Positions 50,186-62,233 of a DNA stretch of 64,000 bases are shown in pieces. Made by a program: the position numbers and the translations under genes. Origin of the DNA: Combretum micranthum (taxonomy: Eukaryota > Streptophyta > Magnoliopsida > Myrtales > Combretaceae); contig JAMXBD010001258.1 of the NCBI GenBank assembly GCA_024138025.1, positions 186,001 through 250,000 of the forward strand. The letters run 5' to 3'. Within the stretch, counting starts at the first letter, position 1. Every line of letters starts with the position of its first letter. The notes under the pieces are model-generated. The model was not told the DNA's origin, ran no database searches, and saw only the letters and a program-made list of their open reading frames with translations.

Positions 50186-50288
50186 ACACACAATATCGAA
50201 GCTTTTGAGATGACTAAGATTGTCATATTTAAGCTTATATTGAGTGTGGCAGACTGTCACATTTAGAGTGCCCCTTTGAGGCATGACA
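50186..50288 (+). other. LTR 3'-end double hairpin, copy A-5
   Basis: ACACACAATAT pairs with ATATTGAGTGT, AAGCTT with AAGCTT, and apical TGAC/GTCA closes loop TAAGATT (50186-50247). The terminal hairpin is reduced to TGTCA/TGACA. Confidence 0.7.
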
Positions 50289-50293
50289 TGCAT

Positions 50294-51118
50294 GGATATC
50301 TTAACCCAAAAAAAAAAAAGAAAAAGAAAATCATAAGTGTTTTAGAATAATAAAAACAATGATATAATACGTCTCATTCATTTCACACTAAGTTTATCCT
50401 AATATAAATAATGCAATTCACAAATAAGATATCAATGATAATTGACATTAGTTCAAACTTAATGGGAGGTTTTTGAGTAATTGAAATTAATTGTGGACTT
50501 ATAAAGTAGGGCCTACAAAACAAGATACCATCAAAGGGCAACGAAGGTTGTCTAATGTTACCACTCCGATACTTAAATCAATGTTTGCTTAAAGTAGGAC
50601 ATAAGTAAGAACAACGTAGGGGAGTTACCAATTTAACATACTTGTCTCTACTAGTTTACAAGAAAATGGTATTTATAAGAGGAGGACTCTTGTAATTACT
50701 AGTGTTGTGGAGAACATGGAGTAATGGGATGTTGAGAGCAATCACTTGAAATGTGGCATTAAGCCATGAAGGCATGTCCAAACTTCATATAGGGCAAGAA
50801 TTGTGGAGGTTATGGATCTATATGCTGAATGATGTGAGTCATCTTTATAGATTGTCTAGTCTAGAAGGTTAGGCCACCAAGTTAGAAGGTCACTTCAAGC
50901 CTCCAAGAGCTTGTGGTAAGTAAGATAAGGCCGAACTTGGGACTAGTGGGTTAGCCCAAGCTTTAAATGGGCCGAACTAAGCTTGAGAAACCCGTGCATC
51001 AAATTTGATCGTCAACACTTGCCTTCCATACTCTTATTGTTTGCAAGTTGCTATGTGGAGTGAGTTTTATTGATGGGTAGTCTATGTAAATTTCGAGTCA
51101 TTTATAAGAGCTTCAAGC
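50294..51118. other. Spacer between two convergent LTRs, no gene
   Basis: 825 bp without recognisable coding sequence. It starts with an A-rich run (aaccc then A12) and ends with aatttgatcgtcaacacttg and a gagcttcaagc phrase. The sense 3' ends of the two flanking A LTRs face each other across it. Confidence 0.4.
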
Positions 51119-51123
51119 ATTAG

Positions 51124-51225
51124 TGTCACGTTCTGGAGGGTATCTTAAACGTGGCAGTTCACCGTACATAATATTTAAACTAATGAATGACAACCTTAGT
51201 CATGCAGGAGCTTCGATATCACGTG
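51124..51225 (-). other. LTR 3'-end double hairpin, copy A-6
   Basis: TGTCACG pairs with CGTGGCA. The second foldback (51164-51225) pairs GTACATAATATTTAAACT with AGCTTCGATATCACGTGC, using G-T pairs, and has a perfect apical ATGAC/GTCAT stem with loop AACCTTA. Confidence 0.7.
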
Positions 51226-54200
51226 CAAAGCATGCTTCCAAGATAGTAGGAGACTCAAAGAGGTATTATGCTTAAGCAGATAATAAAAGCATGGAAGAAC
51301 TTATAAAGGTAAACATGTAATTATTATTAAGATAAAAGTTTCTTACAACTTCTTAGAGCATTCCCCTGTTTTAAAAGCCTTGCTCAATCTAAGCCATATA
51401 ACATACATGAATATATCATAAGTCTACTATAGAGATTTTTCTTAGAAGTCTACATCCAAAATTAAATATATATAAACTTCTTCCAAAAACTCCTAGTAGC
51501 TTTGGCTCATACATGACAAAAGGGGCTTCTTGGTGCCAACCACAAGTAATCATACTGTAACAAAAAACTATAGGGGTATAAGCAAATCTAGCTTAGTGAG
51601 ATAACTCCCATCTTCCAAACATTTCCATAAAGCACACAAGTATTTAAACAATCATATGAGAGTGCATCAATCACATGAGCAAACAAAATACACACGATTA
51701 ACCGGAAATCATGTGTAGTGTGGATTTTACGCCCTCCATGTTGGGGGTTAGGTGGTTATCGGCCTATACGACAATCAATAGTTGCAGACTTACCAGCTCC
51801 TACTTGTCCTGTAGACTTTTCGGCTCCTAATAGCCCATGTAGACTTTTCGGCTCCTACTAGACATTAGTACGACTCCTCGTTTCCCCACACGAAGAATAG
51901 TAGCAAAAAATAAATGTGACTCACAATATGTTATGTATGAATTAATTTCAATATAGGTTTATTCAATTATCGTCGAGTTTAAGTTAACGGTGACCAAAAC
52001 AATATTCATCATACTATTGCAAGAAAACATAAGTTATTTATCAATTCCTCTTTCGATATTCTTAGCTTTTATTCAACAACTGTATCAATCAATCAAGAAT
52101 CCAAATCCCACAACATTGATTCATTTATATTTTTCCTTAATCTCAAGTGCTACTATTTACAAGCACAAATAAGGAAATGTAATTAGTAAGGGATTAACTC
52201 ACTCCATGACGATCGCTCCTAGTCGAAGTAATCTCCCGGGAAGGCGATATTGGTTCCTTCTTCACCTAAACAAGATGAAATACCAAAAATGAGTCTTTCA
52301 TAGAATTTCTACTTTGAAGATTCTAAATCTATCTTGAATTCGCAGTAAAATCGGATTTGAAGGATGTTCTAACTTAAAATGGCCATAACTTGCTCATTTT
52401 AACTCAAAATTTCACATATTATATGTGGTTTTCTACCTACTCGGAAAGATCTATCCATTTATAAGGTTACTTTTACTATAAAAGGTCATTTGGGTCTCGC
52501 ATTGGGAGGGCACAGATTTAATACGAAATTTCCTTTCTTGGAAACAAAAAGTTATAATCTTTCCTTTACTAAGACTTGTTTATGTACAACTCAAATATAT
52601 ATATTTTTGAAAAGAATTCCTTATGTATATAAATAGACTCATAATTTATGCATGAAGCCATAGATGTTGTCTTATTTAATTTATTTCTTTAAAACAACCT
52701 TTTCTAGTGTTTTGGAAATTTGGATTTGTTAGACTTTCCTTTATGTAAGTGAAGTAACTTATAAACTTTTGGATTATCAAAATTTAATATACTATATTTT
52801 GATTTATTAGTTTATCAAAAGTGTGTTGAAAATAAAGTTTTGGTCTTTTGGGGTTATCTACAAAATTTATTTCTAGGAATTGAAAAATAGAGTTTCCAAA
52901 AGTTTTCTTTAGTAGTACTTGATGAATTTATTCTTTGAAAATTCATTTTTCTTGTAAATTGATTTCTTTTGAAAAGTTATTTAGTTTTTTTGGTTTAGAA
53001 TGTTGATAAAAATAGTACCAAGTTATTATCTACATGTATCAAGACTTCTTTTGAAAATGAGATATCTTTAGATTTTAAAGAAATTTCATGATAAGTTTTA
53101 CATAAACTTTTAAAAGAGATTTATTTGAGAATATTTTTCTAAGTCTTTGGAAAACTTTGATCACATTTTATTCTTTCATCAAAAAGATTCGTTTTTCTTG
53201 TTTGGACAACAACTTATTAGCCATGCATAATTATGATCATGTAGTTTATAAAAGCCAAAAATATCATAAGATAAGATAATGAAGAACATGAGAAATAAAT
53301 AAGCATAATAATAATTATTAAGTATTGTAAGCCTTAGCTTTTTCAAGGCTTTCTGGGACTAAGAATAGACTAGTCCTAAAAGAAAAAGAAAATTGCTTTG
53401 ACTTGATGAGGACAAGTCTAAGACTAGACAGACTACTCTTAAAACAACTTGAGAGTAAATAAATTGCAATAAAAAAGAGCTTATATGCTCTAAAAAATAT
53501 ATATAACTACATAGATATATTAGTTAGATATATATGAAAACAACATAAAGGAAAATAGTTTCATGAAAAAAAACAAAGTATGAACATATTGTTGTTTTCT
53601 TAACCTTCATGGTTTTAGAAAATACACACTATGCTCATACTAAGTAAATGAACATAAAGAAAGCTTTAAACTATTACCTATAGAAGAAGTAGAAACTAGA
53701 GAAAACTTTAGAGAGCTTTTGGAGAGATTTTGAGAGAGTAATTTTAGTGTATGAAAGGTGTGAAGGAAATGGAAAGAAAATGTGGTAAATAGGAAAAAGT
53801 GGAGGAAAATTTGTGTTAATTAAATAATTGAAAAATGAAACAAATTGACGAGAGAGGGAGGAATGACCGCGCCAATTGTGAGAGAAGGAGAGAGAGAAAT
53901 TTATTTATTTTTTGTATTTTTGTTAATGAAAAGTAAGATATGGAGATGTGAAGTTGTATTGGAAATGAAAATTGTAGGAAATAGGTGTATGGTTGTAAGA
54001 GTAGGTTGTAGGAAAAAGTAGAGATAGATAAATAGTGTAGAATAGTAATAAATAGTGTAATATAAAGTAGATATGACAAATAAAGTATTGGTAATAAGAA
54101 AATATGCGTATAATTGCGATATTTGATATTTTTAGTTACCGAAAAATTATAAAACTGATATTTTTGAAAATCTTATAACATTACGAGTCTAACAGTATAT

Positions 54201-54488
54201 TCGGAATATTTTTACTATTCCGGACCCTGGGACACGCTTTTCGAAAATTGTATCCTATCGGACTTAAAACAAATCATGGTTTAACTAATCTGATATTTTT
54301 AAGCTTTCTCATAATATTACGAACCATTCTACTTACTAATCTCTCACTTACTCACATAGAGTTACGAACATGAGATTGCCGGACTTGAACAGTTGCATCT
54401 GACTAGGTTTTTGTTGACTTTAGGATTTCCGGTTGACATTCTAATTAGGGTTTAAGCTTAACTGATCATAAAACTTTGGGGGTTTACA
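51124..54488 (-). mobile_element. Solo LTR, family A copy 6, with TSD ATTAG
   Basis: 3,365 bp from TGTCACGTTC to gggggtttaca, with perfect ATTAG repeats at 51119-51123 and 54489-54493. It is uninterrupted, so it is a good guide for the other short A copies. The expected minus-sense TATA site near 53785 has mutated (taaatagg). Three near-identical phrases gacttttcggctcctacta / gacttttcggctcctaata lie at about 51810-51870. Confidence 0.9.
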
Positions 54489-54493
54489 ATTAG

Positions 54494-54837
54494 CATTTTT
54501 CTTTTCATCGTTAGGTTGCAAAATGTCGATGGTGGCTGGTTGAGTCAATAGTGATTTATTGTTGAGGTTCTGCATTCTCAAGCCAGGTAATAATTAAGTG
54601 CTTCTCGAGTGATTGAGGGAAAAGATCATTATAGTGAGAGCATTTTAAGCCAATCACCATAAGGCCGAGTCAAGTTGGTTGGGCTTGACTAATCGATTAA
54701 CGGTTAGTGATGGCTTAAATAATACATTGTGAGATTCGAGCAATCACAACTTTTCTATCCAAAGTGTGTTACAAATCATCATTTCAAATTCAGGCATTAA
54801 AGGGAACACCTAACCACATGTTAAGGATATATTAGGT
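54494..54837. other. Unassigned DNA, no gene
   Basis: Spacer between LTR A-6 and the hAT element. Nothing recognised. Confidence 0.4.
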
Positions 54838-54845
54838 GTCTCAAC

Positions 54846-56772
54846 TAGAGGCAAGCAAATAAAAAAAAACCGATCAAACCATGAATCAAATCGAACCAAA
54901 AATTCATTTTTTTTTACTGGTTCAGTTCGAAGGATGATCTTCGGTTTGGGGTTCGGTTCATAGCTCGAAATCGAATTGAACCATAGACATTGATATATGT
55001 AAAAAAAAAAGTAGCTGCTTAGGATTTTAGGTATGCCTAAACTAAAATAACAAAACAAATAAGCACTCAAGTCAAGTGATAGCAATCAACATAGTAGACA
55101 AACATAAAAGGTGACTCTATACACTAACCCTCTTCATTGTGGCACTCATCTCATCTTCAGAATGCTCCCTCTTTGATGCAAACTCTTTATTCAAATGTTT
55201 CCCTCTTGGCTCTTACTTTCCACTCTCCATGTCACCACAACAAAGGTAATTTATTTACATTTCTTGTTACTAATTCTCAAGGGTTCTCAGTTACTTACTT
55301 CTCATGTATATAGTATGTGCATAACAATAATTATTAAGAACAAACCTCAACTTAGTTACATTTTCGTTTTGTCTTCTCTGGTTTGTATGCTTTCTTTAAA
55401 CTACATATAGAGAGAGGGAGTAGGGGGGAAAGGATTGATGAGATGGCAGTTGGGGTTAGACCAGCACTGGCAATGTTTGAAGCACTTGATTTTGTTTTAA
55501 TCCAACCAGAATGAAGTTTATGTTTGGTATCAGACTTATTCGTAAGTGGATGAAAATGTTGGTTGATGTTGCTGCTTCTTTTTTTTTTTTTGTTGGTTTC
55601 TGCTTAGTGATTTAGTGTTAATGAAATGAATAATGTGTTATATCTATTTTTTTCCATTCTTCCTTCCTTAAATTCCAAAAATTCCTTGTTATGCTTATTA
55701 ATGGTTTGTTAAAAATCCTAAGAGAGTGATTCAATTTTCATTCTTTTACTTATCTTGTCATATTCATCTTAATTCAACTTCGTTTCTATTTTATTTCTTT
55801 TGATGTATTGTATATTTATCATTAAAAAGCAATATGATATTGATACATCAAGGAAGTAAAAAAGTATAAATTGACTTTCTGAAAGACAATTTTAAAACTT
55901 ACCACAACACAATTATATATCACTCGTGATAGAGGGTATCGTGAAATAGAAATCATCTAGTGAAAACCACCTTTCAGGTATGTAACTTGAGTGGTGGTGT
56001 TGTTGTAGATAAACTATTTTTGTAGAATTGTTTGCAAAAAATACAAAATAAATATGGAATAGTTGCTTGCCCTTACATCTAGTGTAGCGTGGCAATTTTG
56101 TAATTACTAGTAGTAAATTATATTGTACTCAAATCATATTGTTTTGTTTATGTAATTTAAACAATTTCCTCCAAACTACTACTTTGTTGATTGTGATATA
56201 AATAATAGTTTGTTTGTTGTTGGTCATATATTACCTTTTTTTCTTTAACAATCAATATGTGCTTTCAGTAAATTATGTAATGGTACTTTTGATAGGGAAA
56301 GAGTACATGATGGTGTTTGGAACTCTGGATCATGTACAATGATATTATTTTGAAAATGGTAACTATACACAACAAAAAACTAAGTTCCTATAATATATAA
56401 TATGAGATTATGTATACATAAATATTATATATTTATTTACCTTATAATTATTAGAATCAATTATTGGTCTTCCTTTATATTATGTACTTGCTTTTTCCTT
56501 TTTTGTCGTTGACCAAGTGACTTTGGTTCTTAAGATTCAATTCATTGTTTCCTCTCTCAATGCTGAATTGGTAAGAGTAAATAGAGATTTTTCCATAATA
56601 AGTTATAACACATAGTTTGAATCGTATATCGAACCATATTGAATCTTTTTTTAAGGTTTGAAAAAATAGCAAAACGAAACATATAGTTAGGTTTAATAAA
56701 AAAAAAAAAAAAACAAATCATTATTTTCAATTTGGGGGTGGACCAAACCAAACCGCACTGCGCTTAGCCCTA
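54846..56772. mobile_element. hAT-type element, 1.9 kb, 8-bp TSD
   Basis: It runs from TAGAGGCAAGC to GCTTAGCCCTA. Flanks are GTCTCAAC (54838-54845) and GTCTCAAT (56773-56780), seven of eight bases equal. Terminal bases fit the TAGRGSNAAGC pattern on both sides, and the subterminal arms carry ggttcggttc / gaaccatattg and ccaaaccaaaccgc motifs, as in the smaller hAT element at 12897. No hAT transposase domain was found, so it is non-autonomous. The 1.6-kb interior is not just AT filler and has an exon-like part (about 55170-55500). Confidence 0.7.
55170..55500 (+). other. Exon-like segment inside the hAT element
   Basis: At 55180-55248 a frame MQTLYSNVSLLALTFHSPCHH runs into a splice-donor-like aaaggtaattt. 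At about 55430-55512 a second frame reads RIDEMAVGVRPALAMFEAL and ends in a stop. The first looks like the start of an organelle-targeted protein. I do not recognise either product. This could be a captured gene fragment or chance. Confidence 0.25.
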
Positions 56773-56780
56773 GTCTCAAT

Positions 56781-57171
56781 ATTAGTTTGTACCTTATCAA
56801 AGTTATGTCATATTACACGATTGGTTTCCATCCATTGGATCTTGATAGTGATTGATATAACAACCATCAATAAGTATCAACCCCACTTTTTGGTAATTGT
56901 CATGTCAATCTTAAAAAATCTAGGTAGCAAATTTTCACATCTACATCCCTTCATTTTATTGTGGTTTTCAAAAATCTCTAGATTTTCAATTTTTACAAAA
57001 CATTAGGTGAGAGGAGTAGTGGTTCGTTTTGTTCTCACTCTAATCCCCCTGAGTGTGTTGCACTTAAGAAGTTGCACCCCTTCGCCCCCTCATTACATCA
57101 ATAGGAGCAATAGAAAGCCACAAAAAAGAGCAAATTGATATGACATTTCTATAGGTAGCTATTTCTTTAGT
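56781..57171. other. Unassigned DNA, no gene
   Basis: Spacer between the hAT element and LTR A-7. No recognisable coding sequence or element ends. Confidence 0.4.
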
Positions 57172-58010
57172 CTGCATGTAAGCCCTGGAAAATTTCAACA
57201 GATAATTCTAAAGATGAACTTAGGAAATAAAACCCTGAAAGTCACTCCGAGTTAAAATCGAACTTCGACGAGTCCCAAATTCCGAAAGAATCCAGAAATT
57301 CTGGGTTGTGAGAAGAATAAGAAACCTCATAGACAAATAGCAACCCAATATACTTCCATTCTAAAACCCCTACGTACGATAAATTTTCTAATTAGCTATA
57401 ACTTACAAATTCAGGTAAAATGGAGCCCTAAAGCAAATTGCTAAGAAGTAGATAATGATTAACCTTCGGGAATAAAACCCAATCCAAAGAATTCCGAGAA
57501 CATTGTGAGATACTAAGTTCTTATGAAATCGCCCTTAAAATAAATCTCACCAATCAAATAAGTCATGTAAGTATAAAATATTAGTTTTTATTTTGGCAAT
57601 GGGGCGAACCGGAAGGTCAACCCGGAAACCTAAGTCCTTGAATCTCCCGAGAAACTCCATACCTAGACCCGGCAATCGCGTATTCCTAAACCCAGGAGTG
57701 GAACAAGAGGAAAAAGGGTGTAATCGGTTCGTATTAAGTCTAGGATACTCTGTAAAGATGAGATCAATGAAATTCCGACCTATTCCAATCAGATCAGGTG
57801 CCAGTTTCGAAAAACGCGCTCTGGGATTCGAAATGTTAAGAATATGTTTTAACGCCGTTAGACTTATATTTCTAAAGGATCTCTAAGTTATTAGTTTTAC
57901 AAATTTTCACATAGCTAGAATTATCTAATTTTACAAATCTGTTCGTATTTCGTTACTACCGGTAATTAGTGAGTCTTCCAGTACGATTTAATATTTTAGT
58001 CACCTAAAGG

Positions 58011-58012
<2 letters not shown>

Positions 58013-58070
<58 letters not shown>
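58013..58070. repeat. (TTA)n microsatellite
   Basis: About 19 uninterrupted TTA units between the two duplicated blocks of LTR A-7. In LTR A-1 the same position has only an A-rich stretch (ttacaagaaaaaaaat). Confidence 0.95.
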
Positions 58071-61000
58071 AGGTATACCCTAGTTCTCCTAGTGATCGGA
58101 TAGTAATCGGACGAACTTTGGAAACCGGAGAACGAAACCCTATATCGGTCCGATTCCAGCTTAGTGATAGGAGCCTAGAAACCCTAGATCCGGCCTTCCT
58201 TCGATTTCATAATAAAAGAAATTTTATAAAGTAAATGAATTTGAATTATTGTTCTAAAGTACATTTTAAACCTTTGAAAGTTTTAAATCCGGGAATTTTT
58301 CAATTCCAGGCCTTCCCGAGCTCAATTACGGAAAAGCGTGCCCCGGACCACGGTCAGAAAAATGTTCCGGAATATTCATTAGAACCGTAATTTTATAAGG
58401 ATTCCAAAAATATCAATTTTTAATTTTCCGAGCTATAAAAATTACAGTTATAGCTTTTCCCGTGTTTCCGTTACAACCGGTAAAGTAGATGTCTTGTCTA
58501 CTATTCACAAGTACAACCTACACTACACACTACCCATACCCTATTCTTACATCCTTACAACCACTCAATTATATTTTCTTTTCCAAGAAATTTTTGTCTC
58601 CTATTAAATTAACACTTTTATTACATTTATTACACAATTTCAAATTTATCAAATTTCAAACACACACACACACACACCTAAAGTGTGGCCGGCCCCCCCC
58701 CCCCCCAGTTTCCCTCTCAATTAAATTATTTTTACTTTTTTTTATTAACTAAACCCTAATACACTTAATATATATACTAAATATTCTCTCTCTCTCTTTA
58801 TTTTCTTCTTATTTCAAATTGTAAAAGAACAAAACCCTCCCCTTTCTCTCTAAGGATGCCGTGAGCCCCTCTCCCCCATTCCCTCACATTTCCAACTTTG
58901 TTTCTTCTCTTTTTCACTTCAAGACTCCATTGGTATGTGTATTTAAGCTTTGTTTCTTCCTACTCTTGTAATGGCAAAGCTATATCTTGTGTGTTTTCTC
59001 ATTTAATCCCAATGAGCTCATGCTAGGGACATGAAAACACATGAACAAGAATATCAAGCCATCACAAGACATGGATCTAATGTTTAGATGTGTTTTTGTT
59101 AAGATCTCATCTTGTTCATGCATGTAAAGTAGTGATCTTGCATATATATTGTTGTTCATGCCATGAGATCCATGATTTATGCATCATACTTAGTAGATCT
59201 AAAGTTTAGATACCCACATTGTCATTTACATGTATGATCATAGAGTTATTTTCATTTTCATGCATTGATGATCACAAAAATGTAGTCTTGTATAGTATAG
59301 AGATGTTAGATAGTGGATATTCATATATAGAAGGCGAGAACATTGAAAAAGGAAGGACTTTGTCAAAAATGAAATGTTGAAAATTCGGATGAAATGGAAA
59401 CCCTACCTTGAAAACTACCAAAATCATTTTTAAACTCATATTTCATAAGAAAAATGAAGGGTATGTGTAATAGGCATGTTGAAAGAATTATTTTCATGAG
59501 TTTAGATGAGTTTAGGCATAATAAAAATAAGAAAACAAGAAGTGAAGTTAGAAGGAAAAATATTGACTTTGGATGTGTAGTCAAATTCGTAATTTTGGGT
59601 AATGCCTATATAAACACTTAGTATTTAAGTCTAAATTGGATATTTTATAAGCTAAATGAAGTCCTTAGATAATATACATATTGGAGCTTCAATTTTTAAT
59701 GCATTAGACAAGTTTTTCCTTAAGAAAAATGCAAGAAAATGAAATTTAGAAAATTCGGATTTTTACAAAAAGCTAGTTCAAAGACATGTTTACCAAATGA
59801 AAAATGGGAATTTTTATGCATGAATGGAGGCCATGATTAATATAGACCTTGAGAACTTATTTTTAGTTAAATAATAAGTGGATTACAAGATTAAAAGTCA
59901 AAGAAACCCTAAGGAGTATAATGTGGAAAAATAGCTTCTTAGAAATAATCTTTATGAGAATTTCCCAACACTTAAGAGTTCATATAAGTTTATTATCACA
60001 AAAGTTATTATGACCATGCATATATTAAGTTCATCACATGGCATTCATGTTAGTAATTCATTCCCATATCATTCATGCATGAATCATCATCTAGGAACAC
60101 TTCTTATCAAAAGCAAAACAAATTTTTGAGATTGGAACACTTGCGGAACAGATCTGATCCCACTGTTCCGTGGCCCTACTATTTTCAAAACTTGAAAATA
60201 ATACTAGAAATAGATAGATCTTTCGAAGTAGATAGAGATCGATATAAAATTTGCGAAATTCCGAGTTAAAATGACCGAGTTATGGCCGTTTTAAGTTGGA
60301 ACTTCCGCAAATAGCGAGAATTCCGATTTTGTGAAGTATAGATACATAGTTTGAATTAGTTTAGTGATGAGATTCTCATTAGGCTATTTTTATTTGGTAG
60401 GTGAACCCGAGTACGACAATACCGTATCACCCGACCATCGTCACTAAGAGACCGGCGTACCATGGCCGAGTGAGTTCCTCTTCCGATTTCAATTATTGCT
60501 TGTGATTGTAATAAGTTGCACTAGTTGTTAGGTGAAGATAAAAAGGAAAATTAGGTATGATGGGGTTATATGGGATTTATATATTGTCTGTTGTTGATGT
60601 GTGAAATGAACCTTAAGAAATATCGAAACCGGGTGTTAAGCTATGGATTGATTGTCTAGTGTGTTATATTGAATGTCTGCGAATAATTGTTGGCCACCTG
60701 AAAGAATCGAATTAATGAATATTTGACTCAATTGTAATTGGATTCATTCATAACACGATGGGGATAGAGCATTAGCATTGGTTGGTTTTTCGTGATCCAT
60801 AAAACGAATGCTTGTTGGTTAATCGTGATCCATAAAACGAAATATTATCAGTTGACCATGAGCTTAAACGGCGTCGTACTGCAGGATTCGTAAATCTGCT
60901 AACCCGGATGGAGGGCGCAAGTCCATCCACATATGATTTCCGGCTGGTCATATGTTTGCTAAACTCACTTGTTGATGCATTTCACTTGGTTGCTTAATTA

Positions 61001-61404
61001 CTTGGTTGAATGTGTTGTGTTAATTGTAATTCGGAAGTTCCACTCACTAAGCTAGTGTAGCTTATACCCCTATAGTTTCCTGTTGCAGTATGAGTACCTT
61101 TGGCTTTCTCCGAGGACCCGTGGACACCAGGTACGACTCTTAGATATTAAGGAGCTTTTGATGGGCCGGGCCTAAAGATTAGAAATGGACTTTAATTCCA
61201 TTTCCCGAACCGGTGTTTGAAGGGTAATGTAAGGAAATGTGTGGATTGAGAATTGGTAACTGGTGTTATCGGGGGTATGCCACCTAGATCATGTAATAGA
61301 ATAATTCTCTGTATGATGGTTATGGTTTACATTCTTGCTGCTGTGTATATCTCTTTAAGCTACTACAAAACAAGTATGATCTATAAATGTTGAGAGCGAG
61401 CCTT

Positions 61405-61508
61405 ACACTCGATGTTTAAGCTCCTGGGAAGACTAGGGATGTCTTACTTGAGATTAAATGTTGAGTGTGGCGGACTGTCGCGTGTAGGGCACACTTTGGG
61501 GCGTGACA
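61405..61508 (+). other. LTR 3'-end double hairpin, copy A-7
   Basis: ACACTCGATGTTTAAGCTC pairs with GAGATTAAATGTTGAGTGT (61405-61468) using G-T pairs. The apical AAGAC/GTCTT stem closes loop TAGGGAT. The terminal hairpin is TGTCGCG with CGTGACA. Confidence 0.75.
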
Positions 61509-61513
61509 CTGCA

Positions 61514-62233
61514 AATTGTCGAAGACATTACACCATAATCAAGAGCATACCAAGGACATATATGTGGTTAGCAAGATGGAGGCTGAAAATCCAAGTGATG
61601 CATTTAGTATGCCTTTTCCAGGTAGCATTGAGTCAAATCCTAATTGACTTGAAAGCAAGGTTAGAGAAGAAGAGCTAGTAACAATCAAGTAGTATTACTT
61701 TGAAAGAACATTAGATGATTATTCTATCATTGAGATGATCGTGTGCCCTTATTGTATAGGCAAAGATTCTATGCATACATGAAGTGTTTAGAGTTTGGGT
61801 TGTGTTTTTCTATCATCAGCTTTTAACAAGAGTGTTTGAACTAGTTTTATTAGAATATTGGTCGTTTGATGCTAAACTTATGGCAATTACTTGTCGTTTT
61901 TGAAGCGCTATGTGAGAGTTTATGCCTTATATCGAGCCCCAATTAGTGTAACATTTTTTCAATGTGAAGGAGAATGATGATTACTAGGTCAGTTTGTTTT
62001 GGAAGAAGAATGTTAATTTATTCAACACTCTCAAATCTTTTATGAAGCATTAGAATGAAAAATATATCTGATGCGATATGAACCACACAAACCTATGAAG
62101 GAAACCTGTTATCGAGATCTGGAAACAAAATCCTTAAATCATCTAAGAAAACTGGTGGAAATCGCAACCCATTGCCTATATGGAGGCAAGAGCCTTAGTA
62201 TAATCATAGACAACTGGTGATGACAAACCGATT
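61514..62233. other. Unassigned DNA, no gene
   Basis: Right flank of LTR A-7. An 88-codon open frame overlaps its start (61412-61678), but it begins inside the LTR and has no recognised domain. Confidence 0.4.

Larger units (their letters stand above)
46674..50288 (+). mobile_element. Solo LTR, family A copy 5, with TSD TACAT/TGCAT
   Basis: 3,615 bp from TGTAAGCCCC to GAGGCATGACA. Flanks are TACAT (46669-46673) and TGCAT (50289-50293), one transition apart. TATA box CTATAAATA is at 47397-47405, followed by aactctctcaaattcactcc. A (CA)n run lies at 47322-47342. The terminal sequence is more CpG-depleted than in other copies (GCATGACA for GCGTGACA), which fits an older, methylated insertion. 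Confidence 0.88.
57177..61508 (+). mobile_element. Solo LTR, family A copy 7, with TSD CTGCA
   Basis: 4,332 bp from TGTAAGCCCTGG to GGGGCGTGACA, with perfect CTGCA repeats at 57172-57176 and 61509-61513. Full-length partner of 1486-5752 in opposite orientation. It has the duplicated 5' block (about 57590-57970 and 58080-58500) with a (TTA)n run between the units, a (CA)n tract at about 58661 and a C-run at about 58694. CpG is better kept than in other copies (ctgtcgcgtgtag, ggggcgtgaca), which suggests a younger insertion. Confidence 0.92.

Noticed and set aside
57593..57886. 97-codon basic open frame (MAMGRTGRSTRKPK...)
   Set aside because: It lies in the duplicated block of LTR A-7. The matching block in A-1 is not open, so it is chance.
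1486..61508. Reading family A as DNA transposons with terminal inverted repeats
   Set aside because: The ends look inverted (TGTCACGCCC / GGGCTTACA), but they begin TG and end CA, make 5-bp TSDs, and contain a TATA box with a transcribed leader in constant orientation. That fits LTRs better than TIR elements, and no transposase is present.
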